From an uncultured Lachnospiraceae bacterium (lineage in GTDB: Bacteria; Bacillota_A; Clostridia; Lachnospirales; Lachnospiraceae), in NCBI GenBank assembly GCA_951801245.1, contig CATOMC010000004.1, forward strand, positions 54,817 through 118,816: DNA of 64,000 bases, in the 5' to 3' direction. The position numbers and the translations under genes are program-made. The notes under the pieces are model-generated. The model saw nothing but the letters and a program-made list of their open reading frames with translations, was not told the DNA's origin and ran no database searches. Below, piece by piece: positions 17,984 through 27,372 of this stretch. Position 1 is the first letter of the stretch. Each line of letters begins with the position of its first letter.

Positions 17984-18380
17984 ATGAAAAGTAAGAAGAT
18001 TTGCGATATGTTGCTGGCAGCGGCTATGACAGCGATGCTGCATCAGGTGATGTCATAGAACTGACATTTTTCAGTGCGGATGCCAAGAGGATGATCCGTG
18101 GACAGATCCGGTAGCTTTGGCAATTACCGAAAAGACAGGCGTTAAGTTAAAGACCACGCGTCCGGTGGGCGGTAATGATGAGAGTGAAGCGGTGGCCTTG
18201 ATGATCGCAGAGCAGAAATATCCGGATATCATCTTTGCGAAAGGCTCCGCAGGTAACCTGATCGATGCCGGTGCCATGATGGATATGACAGACCTGAGCG
18301 CCCGACTACTCTCCGTTATGGGCCTATGCAATGCCGCTCGAATTTACAGAGATTGTGGGTAAAATGGATGAGGTATCATG
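17984..18380 (+). pseudogene. Remnant of a sugar-binding lipoprotein (N-terminal part)
   Basis: It starts with a good ribosome site and MKSKKICDMLLAAAMTAML, a signal peptide start, but the lipobox cysteine is deleted and the frame shifts. GDVIELTFFSADA follows in one frame, then DDPWTDPVALAITEKTGVKL and KYPDIIFAKGSAGNLIDAG in the next, typical of family 1 extracellular solute-binding proteins. The remainder is lost. At least two frame changes make it non-functional. Confidence 0.7.
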
Positions 18381-18417
18381 GTCTGCACTAATCAAATGTG
18401 TCACCGGCAGCCTCTCA

Positions 18418-19081
18418 TTACTCTTCCTGCCTGCGGAATTCCGCGGGACTCATACCCACATATTTCTTGAATTTCTTGTGAGAATAATCTTCATTCTTAT
18501 AGACGGTCTGTTCTGCGATCTCATAGACTTTCAGCTTGTTTTCAAGAAGTTTTCTACTAAGGTATTAAATTTGTGCAGGCTATAGGAGCCTTTGAGCAGA
18601 AAAATGCCAAGACCGTCTGCTCTTGGGTATTCAAAGATGCGGTTGTTCTGGTTGGCGACCTTGAGAAGTTCCATAAAAGTTCTGGCGCCTGGAGTGTGCC
18701 TTTTCCGAAGACAGGGTATCCCTGATCCAGGAGACGGTCAGATATAGTTCATCCTCATCCAGGGGCTTGGTACAGTAAGAACTGACGATGCATTGAATGG
18801 CCTGCTGGGCATAAGCAAAGTCCGCATAACCGCCATTTTCCGGTAAACCCGGATTCTTTGGTAAGACAAATGACTTCCGTACCGTGAAGACCGGGTATTT
18901 TAACATCCAACAGAACAAGGCTGGGCTGCAGCGCAAGAATCTGTGAAAGAGCATCCTTTCCGTCGGATGCTTCTTCGCACAGCCGAAAGGCCAGTTCTTC
19001 CCAGTCTATGATGCATTTGAGTCCCTCGCGGATGGAAGCCTCGTCATCTGCGATGAATAATGTTTCTTTCGCTGTGTTCAT
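18418..19081 (-). pseudogene. Frameshifted YesN/AraC-type response regulator
   Basis: ATG 19081 begins a receiver domain (MNTAKETLFIADDEASIREG, LVLLDVKIPGLHGTEV). The frame then breaks; its continuation GYADFAYAQQAIQ, TKPLDEDELYLTV sits in another frame. The C terminus, in a third frame, is an AraC-type helix-turn-helix (EIAEQTVYKNEDYSHKKFKK, VGMSPAEFRRQEE). The order REC then AraC HTH is that of YesN regulators that pair with YesM kinases. Most of the middle is deleted. It lies downstream of the intact serine hydrolase on the same strand. Confidence 0.75.
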
Positions 19082-19125
19082 ATCGGTATCCTTCCATGAA
19101 TCATGGATTCCGGCACTTGCAGGGT

Positions 19126-20307
19126 TTATTCCAGCGCGGAGAACACCACATTGCGGAGGCGCCTGGTATAAGCGGTAGTTCCGGTATCGGTTTTTTGCTG
19201 CATATATAAAAAGGTCAGATCGTCTGCGGGATCGATCGTCATATAGACTCCAAGCCAGCCGTCCCAGCCGTATTCGCCGGGGCTGCACAGCGTGATGGCC
19301 TGTCCGGGATCGATCATGTTACGCATGAGATTACCGTAACTGCAGCCGGCAAGGCTTTCCCACTGGCGGACATAAGGATCGAAAGACGGATCCAAATGGG
19401 CCTGCGACAAAAAAGTGACGGTACGGGGTGCAAGGATCCTCCTGTTTTCCCAGGTACCCTGATGCAAAAGCATCTGTGTGAAACGTGCATAGTCATCGAT
19501 GGTGGATACCAGTCCTGCACCGCCGGACTCAAAAGCAGGAGGAGTCTTCATGCTGTTGGAGATGCCAAGGTGTGGATAAGGCGCTTCCAGAAGGCCGTCA
19601 GTCCCCGCCTGATATACTTTGGCAAGACGGTATTGTTTGTCTGCGGGCACATAGAAACCGGTATCCTTCATACCAAGCGGCACAAAGATCCGCTCCTTTA
19701 GGAAATCCCCAAACCGCATACCGGAGACGACTTCGATCACGGCGCCAAGCACATCGGCGGACATGCCGTAGTGCCATTTTTCGCCAGGATGAAATGCTAA
19801 CGGTATCTGTCCCAGACGGTCTGTGATTTCCCGGGTGGTGAGGGCCTGGGGTGTGGATAATTTCTCAATCACTTCGTCCATGAGCAGGGCAGTGCGGACT
19901 TGCGCTGCACAGCTTTCTCCCGGATAGGTAAGTCCGGAGGTCATGTTCAGCAGATCTTGTATGGTGGTCTGTCGTCTGGCGGGCACCAGAACATCATTCA
20001 CCATGACCTGCTGACTGCAAAAAGACGGCAGATAGTCGCAGACGGGGTCCGCCAGATCGATCCGTCCTTCTTCCAACAGAATCATGGCAGCCACAGCCGT
20101 GACCGGTTTGGACATGGAATAAAGACGAAACAGCGTATCTCTTGTCATAGGAAGGCCGGACGCGATATCCCGCAGTCCGGCTTCGTAATAGCATTGTTCT
20201 TCGCTGCCCTGAATGACCAGGCAGGAAGCGCCGGACACATAACCGGATCGGGTCATTTCCAGTAAGAGTTCCTGCAGACGTGATAATTTATTCTTGTTGA
20301 TTTTCAT
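19126..20307 (-). CDS. Beta-lactamase-family serine hydrolase (EstB/class C-like)
   Basis: The 393-residue protein shows the serine beta-lactamase fold: RLYSMSKPVTA with nucleophile S64 and K67 (SxxK), and HYGMSADVLGAVIE at the position of the catalytic tyrosine. No signal peptide is seen, so it probably acts in the cytoplasm as an esterase or peptidase rather than as a beta-lactamase. AGGAGG just upstream supports ATG 20307. It is the only intact gene in a block of decayed sugar-uptake and two-component genes, and its substrate is unknown. Confidence 0.85.
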   Translation of the reverse strand: MKINKNKLSRLQELLLEMTRSGYVSGASCLVIQGSEEQCYYEAGLRDIASGLPMTRDTLFRLYSMSKPVTAVAAMILLEEGRIDLADPVCDYLPSFCSQQVMVNDVLVPARRQTTIQDLLNMTSGLTYPGESCAAQVRTALLMDEVIEKLSTPQALTTREITDRLGQIPLAFHPGEKWHYGMSADVLGAVIEVVSGMRFGDFLKERIFVPLGMKDTGFYVPADKQYRLAKVYQAGTDGLLEAPYPHLGISNSMKTPPAFESGGAGLVSTIDDYARFTQMLLHQGTWENRRILAPRTVTFLSQAHLDPSFDPYVRQWESLAGCSYGNLMRNMIDPGQAITLCSPGEYGWDGWLGVYMTIDPADDLTFLYMQQKTDTGTTAYTRRLRNVVFSALE

Positions 20308-20329
20308 GTAAATCCTCCTTTTTAGATGT

Positions 20330-21395
20330 TTATTTTGGGGCCTTGGCGGTGGCAGATTCTTTGCGTAAGGCTGTCTGCAGTCTTGCGTTTTCCATATCTT
20401 TTTGAAGAACCTGTTCATAGCCAAGGCTTCTGACTGCTGTCTGTAATTCCTGCTGCAGGCGATAGAAAGTTTCTTCATCCGGAGCGAAGACCATCTGCCA
20501 GGTCAGACCCTCGGGGCCTGCCGTCCCGGTTATCGGTTGAGGACTGTTCGCATAGATACCGTCCGGAGAATAGAGCCAGTCTATGAAGGCAGCAATGCGT
20601 CCGGGATCTTTGGCGTTTGCCCCTACGGCGATTATGGTATTGCCTTTGCCCAGGTTCCTGTTTTCCATGGTATTGTAAGCGGATTTGCCAAGCCAGGGCC
20701 AGGGAGAGAAGAGTATCTCACCCGCGGAGCATTTATGGTATACGCCTGCGTAGTTTTGGTTCGGGGAATCCGGACCGATCAGTCTCATCTGATTCGCATC
20801 AAAGTACAGTTTTAAGATACGCTGATAGATGGAATCCTGGGCAAGGATATCCTGATATTCACAACCGTCAACCCGATACAGTACAAAACCATATTCTTCA
20901 TAACCATAGAAGCAGGCAGGGTGTTTGGCGGCCATCATCATATTGCCGTCCTAGTCTTTAAACAGGCTGAAACCATAAGTCGGATGGCCGTTAGGCGCTT
21001 CCGGGCACAGGGACTGCATCTGCTGCAGAACAGGGAGCAGATCTTCCAGAGTGTTCATCTTCGGGGCGCCGACAGCGGTATATAGGTCATAACGCAGATA
21101 AGGATCGTAGGTGGGTTCTGTATTTTCATTGGGTGTAAGGACGCTTTGTACGGAAATATCGGAAGGGATTGCATAGATGGCCGTTGGAGAAACAGGATCG
21201 TTATAATTGCGGATTGCGTCTTCATAGCGCATGATATCTTTGCCCTTTAGATAGCCGCTGATATCCATCACAAGTCCTGCGGTGACAAGATCCTTTAAGT
21301 TGTTGTCGCTGCCGTTGCTGATGATCAGGTCCCCCAATAGCGAAAGCCGCTCCCCATAACTGAAACTCATTGATAGGGGGGCGGCTTAAGAATGT
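20330..21395 (-). pseudogene. Broken sugar-binding protein with in-frame TAG
   Basis: Two consecutive pieces in the same frame belong to one extracellular solute-binding protein: SFSYGERLSLL, DLIISNGSDNNLKDLVTAG through TYGFSLFKD, then a TAG stop near 20953, then DGNMMMAAKHPACFYGYEE to the C terminus at 20330. The first part lacks the signal peptide and about 60-80 N-terminal residues, and a few residues are missing after GERLSLL. It resembles the plus-strand remnant at 17984 (KYPDIIFAKGSAGNLIDAG), so the two were related binding proteins. Confidence 0.75.
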
Positions 21396-21402
21396 CCGTT
21401 CT

Positions 21403-22116
21403 TTAAATACTAAAGTCGAAATGCCCGCCAGGCATAGGAACGTTGGTCTGTTCTTTGATCTCATCCCAATTCACATCATTGATCTTCTTGAGGAGATCTT
21501 CGGCGCTGTCTGCATAGACAGTGGTGCGTTTGCTATGTTCGTAATTATATTTGTCCTGTCCCTTGTCAGCGGCTTCCTTAGCAGCTTCTTTCTTGTCTTC
21601 GCGGATTTTGTGTACAAACTCTTTCTGGCGCTCACCGGCTTTCTCGAGTTCTGCGAAGTAGGAGACCTTGCCGTCTTTACCGATGGAAACACCAAGGGTA
21701 ACCACGTCATCTTCCTTGTCAGTGCCTTTCAACTCTTCCTTGATCTCGCCGAGTTTGTCGACCGCTTCATCGAGCAGTGCAAGGTTCTGCTTCTTGACAT
21801 CCTCATCCTCTGCCATGCGCTCCAATTCTTCCGGATCGATTAGTACACTGTAGTCCTTGGAACCGCGGGAAAGATAGGAAGTAGCTTCTTCCTGGGTCTC
21901 ATATTCAGCCACGAAGAAATCCATGTTGCTATACTGCTTTTTCAAATCCTGCAAGAGTGCTTTGGCCTTGTCGCTGAGCTGCGGCGTGTTTTTGTCGGTC
22001 TTTGACGTATCAGATGTCTTCTGGGATGTGCCGGTCTTCCCGGTTCCTTTCTTACTCTGTACGTTGTTATTGTAATAGTTGTTTTGGAATGTGTTATATC
22101 CCGTTACTTTGTTCAT
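21403..22116 (-). CDS. DUF6033-like protein
   Basis: The 237-residue protein begins MNKVTGYNTFQNNYYNNN, has a Lys/Thr/Ser-rich linker, and then a region LLQDLKKQYSNMDFFVAEYE, DYSVLIDPEELERMAEDEDV and VTLGVSIGKDGKVSYFAELE that I recognise as the DUF6033 pattern of Lachnospiraceae. The function is unknown. AAGGAGGG before ATG 22116 fixes the start; longer versions lack a ribosome site. There is no signal peptide or membrane segment. A distantly similar protein may lie at 62722 in the accessory region. Confidence 0.8.
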   Translation of the reverse strand: MNKVTGYNTFQNNYYNNNVQSKKGTGKTGTSQKTSDTSKTDKNTPQLSDKAKALLQDLKKQYSNMDFFVAEYETQEEATSYLSRGSKDYSVLIDPEELERMAEDEDVKKQNLALLDEAVDKLGEIKEELKGTDKEDDVVTLGVSIGKDGKVSYFAELEKAGERQKEFVHKIREDKKEAAKEAADKGQDKYNYEHSKRTTVYADSAEDLLKKINDVNWDEIKEQTNVPMPGGHFDFSI

Positions 22117-22326
22117 GTCTGTGCCCTCCTTAGCATGATCAGTAAATCCGTTTACCATAAGAGTGGGCGCAATTACCCACCTGTTATATTATATATCGTA
22201 AGTACCGGATTTTTTCTTAAGAGCCGGGGTAACAAAAATGGGAAAAATTTCAGGTACCGGAGGTTTGCTTGGAATGCGGTCATGGAGCGGGGAATGGAGT
22301 GTGATGACAGCAACCGTATTTCGGAC

Positions 22327-22355
22327 TTGACAAGATATCGGGGGCATAGTATAAC
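22327..22355 (+). promoter_or_regulatory. Promoter of the Rrf2 regulator gene
   Basis: TTGACA (22327-22332), 17 nt and TATAAC (22350-22355) form a strong sigma-A-type promoter about 70 bases before the gene. Confidence 0.75.
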
Positions 22356-22427
22356 GAGTTTATTAACTATATTAACATGATAGGAATACAGAAGTTCGGG
22401 GTTGTGCCGGAAAGGACTGCAGGGAGA

Positions 22428-22856
22428 ATGAAAATTTCGACAAAGGGAAGATATGCGCTCAGGATGATGCTGGATCTGGCGGTCAACAATACGGGAGAAC
22501 CGGTCAGGATACGTGACATTGCGGCCAGACAGGGAATCTCGGAGAAATACCTGGAGCAGATCATTTCTACATTAAATAAAGCAGGATACGTGCGGAGTGT
22601 CAGAGGACCCCAGGGCGGGTATCATCTTGCAAAGGACCCTGCGCAGTATACGGTGGGCATGATCCTTCGGCTCACAGAAGGTTCTCTGGCGCCGGTAGCC
22701 TGTCTTGTGGATGAGGAAAACGTCTGTGAACGTCAGGCGGGCTGTGCCACATTGCAGCTATGGCAGATGTTGAACCAGGCGATCAGCGATGTGGTCGACA
22801 AAGTGACACTGGCGGATCTGGTGGAGTGGCAGAAGCAGAAGACGGACCATTTGTGA
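22428..22856 (+). CDS. Rrf2-family transcriptional regulator
   Basis: This 142-residue regulator has the Rrf2 winged helix (MKISTKGRYALRMMLDLA, ISEKYLEQIISTLNKAGYV, VRGPQGGYHLA). Cysteines 92, 100 and 106 sit where IscR-type members bind an iron-sulfur cluster, but the first spacing is seven residues rather than five, so cluster binding is uncertain. It could sense cysteine supply, iron-sulfur status or redox state. ATG 22428 follows AGGGAG very closely. It is monocistronic between its own promoter and a strong terminator. Confidence 0.88.
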   Translation: MKISTKGRYALRMMLDLAVNNTGEPVRIRDIAARQGISEKYLEQIISTLNKAGYVRSVRGPQGGYHLAKDPAQYTVGMILRLTEGSLAPVACLVDEENVCERQAGCATLQLWQMLNQAISDVVDKVTLADLVEWQKQKTDHL

Positions 22857-22875
22857 TATGGGCAAAGTAATCCAT

Positions 22876-22926
22876 AAAAGGCGGGACGATTCCATGGATG
22901 ATAACGGAATCGTCCCGCCTTTTATT
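22876..22926 (+). terminator. Strong terminator after the Rrf2 gene
   Basis: AAAAGGCGGGACGATTCC (22876-22893) pairs perfectly with 22906-22923 over 18 bases with a 12-nt loop and ends in TTTTATT. Confidence 0.92.
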
Positions 22927-22939
22927 CACTTGCGTTGGT

Positions 22940-23143
22940 TTAACAATATTCCCGCAAATTTACGAAATTGGAAAATGGAAGAGCATCTCTTGTGTATCCG
23001 TTGGTGCGGACCTCGATAGTTCGGCTCTGTTCCTTTTCACATGCCTCATCTAATATCTCGGAGAAAAACTTTCTCGAAAGGGAATTAGACGGGTTCTGCT
23101 TGGACTGGTGATTTTTGTTCTTTTTTAACGGGGTAATCGCCAT
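22940..23143 (-). CDS. Small protein of unknown function, start codon unclear
   Basis: The 67-residue product from ATG 23143 ends in NGYTRDALPFSNFVNLREYC and has a basic, Asn/Ser-rich first third; no family is recognised. ATG 23143 lacks a ribosome site. The same frame stays open upstream for 13 codons (VYANQRNYKIEAV) back to a GTA codon at 23182 that lies 10 nt behind a perfect AAGGAGGG (minus strand, 23192-23199). This suggests the original start was a GTG or ATG mutated to GTA, or that an unusual start is used. Confidence 0.5.
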   Translation of the reverse strand: MAITPLKKNKNHQSKQNPSNSLSRKFFSEILDEACEKEQSRTIEVRTNGYTRDALPFSNFVNLREYC

Positions 23144-23430
23144 AACCGCTTCAATTTTATAATTCCTCTGATTTGCATATACTGCGGTGATCCCTCCTTG
23201 GACTCAGATTTGCGCGTTCCCTTCATACGCTCAGTATTTAGAAAATGCACAGCGAACTCCTTGTTCTGATATTAATATCGGCAAGAATCACATTTTCTTA
23301 ACCTTATTTTAACAGACTTTGGTAACAAATAAAATAAGAAATCTAAAAAATACATAAAAAATGCAAAATTTTCTGACAAGTTATAGTTGTCGTATGGTTG
23401 GAAAGTACCGGGAATGGCGGAAACTTGTTA
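23144..23430. other. Intergenic region before the LacI-type gene
   Basis: AT-rich sequence between the small minus-strand gene and the LacI regulator promoter. Apart from the ribosome-site-like AAGGAGGG on the minus strand (23192-23199) I see no gene, hairpin or repeat here. Confidence 0.5.
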
Positions 23431-23460
23431 TTGCCAAAAGCATAAGGGTCTGTCTATAAT
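23431..23460 (+). promoter_or_regulatory. Promoter of the LacI-type regulator
   Basis: TTGCCA (23431-23436), 18 nt and a perfect TATAAT (23455-23460), about 65 bases before the ATG. Confidence 0.6.
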
Positions 23461-23526
23461 CAAAATAAAGAATGGGCATCCGGTCAGATCACGACAGGGG
23501 TTTAAGAAGGAAGGGAGTCCGCCAAT

Positions 23527-24555
23527 ATGAGAGCGACAATTAAAGATGTGGCAAGGGAGAGCGGCGTTTCTGTCTCGGCGGTTTCGATGGCGCTTTCCGA
23601 CAAACCAAGCCGCATATCCAAGGAGACGAGGCAGAAGGTCAAAGAAGCCGCCGAGCGCTTGCATTATCAGCCAAACAGGGCGGCACTGAGCCTGGTCAAC
23701 CGCGAAAGCAGAATGATCGGCATTGTCATGAACGATATCCGCAACACACACATAGCGGCGGAGTTTATGGCCATTAACAGGGAACTTTCCGGGAAAGGGT
23801 ATTCTCTGCTCAGTCATATCATGGAAGAACAGACCAGAGATTCCAGTCTGAAACTGATCCGGCAGATCGCGTCGGAGAGTGTGGCGGTTTTGATCTGGGC
23901 CAAACCGCTGGAAATCGATAATGAGGAAGACCTTATGAGCCTTCGCAAAAATGTGGAGGGGCTGGGGATACCGGTTATTACCATGGATGACTATGGGTTT
24001 CAATGTCCGGGAGTGGATGTCTGCTTTGACTACCGTCAGGGCGGATTCCTGGCAACGGAGCATCTTCTGGAGCTTGGGCACAGAAGGATTGGATGCCTGG
24101 CGGGAGACCGGACGTATCAGGTCACGCAGGAACGTATCGAGGGCTATCGGCAGGCGCTGGAGAAATTTGAGATTCCTTATGATGAAAAGCTGGTCTACTA
24201 CGGCGATTATACCATGAGCAGCGGCTACGAGGCCTTTTCCTATCTGATGGGACAGCGGGTGAGTGCTATTTTTGCATCAAATGACGAGATGGCCTTTGGG
24301 CTTTATCGGGCGGCGAGAAATTACGGGATCCATATTCCGGCAGATATTTCCCTGGTGGGGTTTGATAACGTCCCTTTTGCGGACGTTATGGAGGCACCGC
24401 TTACAACGGTGCGCGTGCCCAGTGTGGAGATGGGGAGTTTCATCGGCAGGACGGCCATAGAGCTGTTGAGCCAGGCGCGTGAGGAGGAAAGGAAAAGAGT
24501 ATTGTATAAACCGGATCTGCTGCGGCGGGGCAGTGCGATTGCCAGGGAAAGATAA
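23527..24555 (+). CDS. LacI-family transcriptional regulator
   Basis: The 342-residue protein has an N-terminal LacI helix-turn-helix (TIKDVARESGVSVSAVSMAL, hinge RLHYQPNRAALSL) and a sugar-binding-like effector domain (SAIFASNDEMAFGL, SLVGFDNVPFADVMEAPLTT). It precedes a sugar ABC operon whose promoter carries a perfect 14-bp palindrome of LacI type, so it most likely represses that operon until its sugar binds. AAGGGAGT precedes the ATG. Confidence 0.92.
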   Translation: MRATIKDVARESGVSVSAVSMALSDKPSRISKETRQKVKEAAERLHYQPNRAALSLVNRESRMIGIVMNDIRNTHIAAEFMAINRELSGKGYSLLSHIMEEQTRDSSLKLIRQIASESVAVLIWAKPLEIDNEEDLMSLRKNVEGLGIPVITMDDYGFQCPGVDVCFDYRQGGFLATEHLLELGHRRIGCLAGDRTYQVTQERIEGYRQALEKFEIPYDEKLVYYGDYTMSSGYEAFSYLMGQRVSAIFASNDEMAFGLYRAARNYGIHIPADISLVGFDNVPFADVMEAPLTTVRVPSVEMGSFIGRTAIELLSQAREEERKRVLYKPDLLRRGSAIARER

Positions 24556-24592
24556 AAGATGATAGAAAAAAGCAGACAGATAAGAAAGGAAA

Positions 24593-24624
24593 GGCGGGAG
24601 TATATATGGCTCTCGTCTTTTTTT
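24593..24624 (+). terminator. Terminator after the LacI-type gene
   Basis: GGCGGGAG (24593-24600) pairs with CTCTCGTC (24610-24617) including two G-U pairs, followed by seven T. Confidence 0.7.
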
Positions 24625-24792
24625 ACGTGATAGGAAATCGCAACAGTGGAAAACCTTTCAAGAGAAAGCGGCGATTTTTTTAGTTATGTTAAAAAATGAC
24701 TAAAATGGAAAAGAGATAAAACGATTCAACAAATTTTAAATGAAAGAAAAATGTGACAAATGCATAAAAATCTGGAAAAACAGAAAGAGGTA

Positions 24793-24871
24793 TTGCACAT
24801 TTAGCAACAATATACTATACTAATAACACAAGAGGGAATTTAAGAATAGAAATATAGTTAAAACGTTTTAA
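24793..24871 (+). promoter_or_regulatory. Promoter and LacI-type operator of the sugar operon
   Basis: TTGCAC (24793-24798), 17 nt and TATACT (24816-24821) form the promoter. The perfect palindrome TTAAAACGTTTTAA lies at 24858-24871, about 37 bases downstream of the -10, with the central CG typical of LacI-family operators. The rest of the 24625-24890 gap is AT-rich without genes. Confidence 0.75.
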
Positions 24872-24890
24872 TTAATAAGGGAGGGAGAAA

Positions 24891-26384
24891 GTGGATCAGA
24901 AAACGGTTGTTGAATTGAAAAATATCAGGAAAGAATTTCCGGGAGTCGTTGCTCTGGATCAGGTCAATCTGCAGCTGAAATCCGCAAGCGTCCATGCATT
25001 AGTAGGGGAAAACGGGGCAGGTAAATCTACTTTGATGAAAATCCTGTCGGGAACCTACACCAGTTATGAGGGAACTGTGCTGGTGAACGGACAGGAAGTC
25101 CATATGAAGAGTGAACGAGACGCTTTTGAACATGGGATTTCTATTGTATCTCAGGAATTGAATTTTGTGCCGGAAATGACGATTGCGGAGAATTTGTTTC
25201 TGGGGCGGGAACCTTTGAAGAATGGCTGCTTTTTGAATAAGAAGGAGCGAAGTGCCAAAGCAGATGAACTGATCCGGATGATCGGGTTATCTTTTGACCC
25301 GGAAATGAAAATGGGAGATCTGAGCGTGGCGTCCAGACAGATGGTGGAAATCCTAAAGGCCATCTCAAGAGGAAGCCATGTGATCATCATGGATGAGCCT
25401 ACATCTGCGCTGACCAATAAGGAGACGGAAATATTTTTTCAGAAGGTCAGGGAGCTGAAAGCGCAGGGGATTGCTTTTGTCTTTATCTCCCATAGACTGG
25501 AAGAGGTATTTGCCCTGTGTGACGAGTATACCGTACTGCGGGACGGGAAATGGATCGGGTCCGGGCGGCTTCAGGATGTGAATGCGGAAAAGCTGATCTC
25601 CCTCATGGTGGGAAGGGATATTCAGGAGATCTATCCGGCGGTAGAACCGTATCGTGACAGGGTGGTTCTTGAGGTGGAGGGACTGACAGGAGAGGCTTTT
25701 GAGGATGTCTCCTTTTCCATCAGAGAAGGGGAAATCCTTGGTTTTGCAGGGATGATGGGAGCAGGCAGAAGTGAGATCGCAAGAGCGGTCTTTGGCATGG
25801 ACAAACCGCTTGCGGGAACGATCAGGATAGACGGTAAAGTCTGCCATTTCCGCTCTGCGCAGGATGCCATATCCGCCGGGGTTGCCATGGCGACGGAAGA
25901 CAGGGCCTCTTATGGGTTTGTGGGCGTAAGGTCTATCCGGGAGAATATCATGCTTCCAAACGGTGATCTGTTTACCCGCTCAGGCTTCTGGCAAAAAGCA
26001 AAGATCAATGAGGCGGTCGCCAAAATATGCCGGAACCTGGCGGTCAAAGCGCCGGATGCGGAGACACTTGTGGGAAATCTAAGCGGCGGCAATCAACAGA
26101 AAGTGGTGCTTGCCAAGTGGCTTGTGCGCAATGTGAAGGTGTTGATTCTGGATGAGCCGACCAGAGGCATTGATGTGGGAGCCAAGCAGGAGATCTATAA
26201 GCTGATCACGGAACTGGCCAGACAGGGCATGGCGATTCTTCTGATCTCATCGGATATGCCGGAAGTGCTTTCCATGAGCCATTCGGTGGCGGTCATAGCA
26301 CAAGGGCGGAAGATCGGTGTACTAAGAAGCGGGGAAGCGACGCAGGATAAAATAATGAAAATGATAGTGGAGGCGGACAAATGA
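24891..26384 (+). CDS. Sugar ABC transporter ATP-binding protein (RbsA/MglA type)
   Basis: This 497-residue protein has two ABC domains and energises import of a monosaccharide or small glycoside. Domain 1 shows GENGAGKST and IIMDEPTSAL; domain 2 shows [14 protein letters not shown] and [15 protein letters not shown], with the degenerate Walker A (GMMGAGRSE) usual for the second domain. The start is GTG 24891 behind GGGAGGGAG. It overlaps the permease gene by four bases. Confidence 0.92.
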   Translation: MDQKTVVELKNIRKEFPGVVALDQVNLQLKSASVHALVGENGAGKSTLMKILSGTYTSYEGTVLVNGQEVHMKSERDAFEHGISIVSQELNFVPEMTIAENLFLGREPLKNGCFLNKKERSAKADELIRMIGLSFDPEMKMGDLSVASRQMVEILKAISRGSHVIIMDEPTSALTNKETEIFFQKVRELKAQGIAFVFISHRLEEVFALCDEYTVLRDGKWIGSGRLQDVNAEKLISLMVGRDIQEIYPAVEPYRDRVVLEVEGLTGEAFEDVSFSIREGEILGFAGMMGAGRSEIARAVFGMDKPLAGTIRIDGKVCHFRSAQDAISAGVAMATEDRASYGFVGVRSIRENIMLPNGDLFTRSGFWQKAKINEAVAKICRNLAVKAPDAETLVGNLSGGNQQKVVLAKWLVRNVKVLILDEPTRGIDVGAKQEIYKLITELARQGMAILLISSDMPEVLSMSHSVAVIAQGRKIGVLRSGEATQDKIMKMIVEADK

Positions 26385-27328
26385 AGAAACTGAGAGCGGA
26401 TGAGGTATATAGAAAATATGGAATTGTTTTGATTTTGATTATTTTGTTTGTCGCTTCAGCGATGATAAACGGTAATTTTCTAAAACCCCAGAATCTGATC
26501 AATATTTTGAAGCAGATTTCGGTAGTCACCATCATTGCCTGCGGCGAGACGATGCTGATCGTTTCGGGGATGATCGATCTGTCGGCCGGGCTTTTGTGCA
26601 CCACATCCATGTGCTTTACGGCAGGGGTGCTGGTATCCACCCAGAATGTGCCTCTGGCAGTTTTGACGGGCATTACGATCGGCGTGGTATGCGGCTGGGT
26701 GAACGGTTTCATGATCACACATTTTAAACTCCAGCCTTTTATCGCAACACTGGCAATGACGAATGTGTTACAGGGTATTGTACAGCTTTATACGAACGGG
26801 CAGAGCATCGGCGGGGTAGACAAGATGCGTTTCCTGGGACAGGGAAATATCCTGGGCATTCCCGTGCCGGTTATTATCATGATCGTTGTGGTGGTGATCA
26901 TCGCTGTGCTGATGAAAAATACGAAATTCGGTACCTGCATTTATGCTATTGGCGGCAGCGAGAAGACTGCTGTGGCATCCGGCATCAACGTCAATAGAAT
27001 GAAACGGCTTATTTTTACCTTAAGCGGAGCACTGACGGGACTTGCGGGCGTTGTCCTGATGTCGAGACTGATGGCGGGCATGCCGTCCGTGGGAGAGGGC
27101 TATGAGTTTGATGCCATCACCGCCGTAATCGTGGGCGGAACGAGCTTCTTGGGTGGAATCGGTACGGTGACAGGAGCACTGATCGGTTCGATCATCGTGG
27201 GACTCATCAATAACATTTTGAACCTGCTTCATGTCTCCACGCAATATCAGCTTATCGTGAAAGGTGTGCTGATTGCTGGAGCGGTTATTATAGATATTAA
27301 GACGAAGGAGAATAAAAAGAGCAGGTGA
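26381..27328 (+). CDS. Sugar ABC transporter permease (RbsC type)
   Basis: This 315-residue membrane protein has eight or more hydrophobic segments and the RbsC-family motifs GETMLIVSGMIDLSAG and AVIVGGTSFLGGIG. It overlaps the ATPase stop by four bases (ATGA) and is followed after 44 bases by the binding protein. It forms the membrane channel of the LacI-controlled importer. Confidence 0.92.
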   Translation: MKKLRADEVYRKYGIVLILIILFVASAMINGNFLKPQNLINILKQISVVTIIACGETMLIVSGMIDLSAGLLCTTSMCFTAGVLVSTQNVPLAVLTGITIGVVCGWVNGFMITHFKLQPFIATLAMTNVLQGIVQLYTNGQSIGGVDKMRFLGQGNILGIPVPVIIMIVVVVIIAVLMKNTKFGTCIYAIGGSEKTAVASGINVNRMKRLIFTLSGALTGLAGVVLMSRLMAGMPSVGEGYEFDAITAVIVGGTSFLGGIGTVTGALIGSIIVGLINNILNLLHVSTQYQLIVKGVLIAGAVIIDIKTKENKKSR

Positions 27329-27372
27329 GGGTTATATCATTTTAATGTGCATGGACACAGAAAGGAGAAATT

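Noticed and set aside
20944..20958. TAG read as pyrrolysine or programmed readthrough
   Set aside because: The gene is also truncated at its 5' end and lies among other pseudogenes, so simple decay explains it.
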